DNA from: Bacteroidia bacterium
GTDB taxonomy: Bacteria; Planctomycetota; Phycisphaerae; Phycisphaerales; SM1A02
Assembly (NCBI GenBank): GCA_030054235.1
Contig: JASGCG010000016.1
Span: 1 to 12,325 of the forward strand
Length of the DNA: 12,325 bases
Direction of reading: 5' to 3'
The notes under the pieces are model-generated. The model searched no databases. It was not told the origin of the DNA and saw only the letters and a program-made list of their open reading frames with translations. How positions within the stretch are numbered: the stretch's first letter is position 1; each line of letters begins with the position of its first letter. This document shows, piece by piece, positions 11,752-12,325 of this stretch. Both the position numbers and the translations under genes were made by a program.

Positions 11752-12325
11752 TCAGGCCTCGACGGCCTCACGGCTGCGCCACCGCGGGCGCTCGGCCTTC
11801 TGCGGCAGCCATCCACCGACGGGTGCCACGCTGCCGACGCCCTTCACGAGCCCATGCAGCTTGTGGAGCAGCGCGTTCGTCGCGACCACGCGACAGCCCG
11901 CGACGCCGTGCACGACCTCGGCTTCGGCGAACTCCACGATCACGCTGACCTCGACGGGACGACCCTGCAGCGCGGCCACGCTGCCGGCGGCCTGGCGCAG
12001 GGCGCCCGAGAGCATCTGCAGCATCGGCGCGACGGGTTCATCGGCTGCGGCGCACAAGGATGCGTCGAGCCTGATCTCCAGGCCCTTGGCCAAGTGCGCG
12101 GTCGCCTCCTCGACGGGAATCACCTGCTCGATCTTCACCTGCGGCTCGGCGCGGCTTCGATCGATGAAGCCTGCGAGCACGACGACGCGATCGACCTGCA
12201 GCAGCTCGCCGAAGCGCGCGTACTGATCCGGGAAGAGCACGCATTCCATGCTCCCACCCGCGTCCTCGATCGCAATCACGGCCATCTTGCGGCCAGGGTC
12301 CTTGCCCTTCTGCGTCACCACCTGG
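11752..12325 (-). CDS. dnaE: DNA polymerase III alpha subunit, C-terminal part (partial)
   Basis: About 191 codons; the gene enters from beyond base 12325 on the minus strand and ends at the TGA at 11754-11752. The start visible in the window (GTG near 12321) is internal. The opening segment TQKGKDPGRKMAVIAIEDA, then GSMECVLFPDQYARFGELL and VVVLAGFIDRS, is the OB-fold of bacterial DnaE (typically 'TKNGKxMAFxTLED..GxxExxxFP'). VKIEQVIPVEEATAHL, followed by a domain of about 100 residues with a 'GRPVEVSV' strand, matches the C-terminal tau-binding region. The last 25 residues (basic, with RPRWRSREAVEA) are a lineage-variable tail. It converges with pdxH across a 72-base gap that holds only a small GGAGCGCGCTCC palindrome. 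Confidence 0.88.
   Translation of the reverse strand, partial: QVVTQKGKDPGRKMAVIAIEDAGGSMECVLFPDQYARFGELLQVDRVVVLAGFIDRSRAEPQVKIEQVIPVEEATAHLAKGLEIRLDASLCAAADEPVAPMLQMLSGALRQAAGSVAALQGRPVEVSVIVEFAEAEVVHGVAGCRVVATNALLHKLHGLVKGVGSVAPVGGWLPQKAERPRWRSREAVEA

Overview
The window is a GC-rich, densely packed bacterial chromosome segment with strong G/C preference at third codon positions. It most resembles Planctomycetota, possibly a Phycisphaerae-like member. The main clue is the glycine-rich exported protein at 621-1694: it has an STN-like domain, the 'YNIKDLLF...' linker, a poly-Gly tract and a short secretin-N-like repeat, an architecture I associate with planctomycetes. The lineage call is inference. 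I see no insertion sequence, phage gene, CRISPR array, tRNA or rRNA. No gap between genes exceeds about 140 bases.

Layout, left to right. 1-480: C-terminal end of a gene that begins before the window. 621-1694: secreted Gly-rich STN/secretin-N-like protein, closed by a perfect 10-bp hairpin. 1772-6240: three plus-strand membrane protein genes, namely an MFS transporter, a GT-C (PMT/ArnT-like) glycosyltransferase joined to it by an ATGA overlap, and an orphan MacB/FtsX-type ABC permease. 6267-6578: small conserved-looking protein of unknown function. 8162-6615 (minus): membrane sensor histidine kinase, divergent from 8199-8540, a small protein with two ClpX-like four-cysteine zinc fingers of identical spacing. 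8575-9258: trmB (tRNA m7G46 methyltransferase). 10311-9246 (minus): compact rpsU-rsfS-panD operon. 10418-11679: a YacP-like NYN/PIN nuclease gene joined to pdxH by an ATGA overlap. 12325-11752 (minus): C-terminal part of DNA polymerase III alpha (dnaE).

How the genes relate: most are core genes serving tRNA modification, ribosome function, coenzyme A and PLP synthesis, and replication. The accessory content is the membrane cassette, the secretin-like exported protein and the histidine kinase/zinc-finger pair.

The strongest non-genic signal is promoter architecture. Hexamers fitting TANNNT, three of them inside the octamer GCTAGGCT, recur just before genes. At four genes the hexamer ends 6-7 nt before the start codon, and at a fifth 9 nt before it. 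That geometry puts transcription start at or next to the start codon, predicting leaderless mRNAs. Other genes (621, 10418, 10311) keep a longer leader with a Shine-Dalgarno-like sequence. I found no convincing wholly new system; the leaderless promoters and the divergent kinase/zinc-finger locus deserve the closest look.
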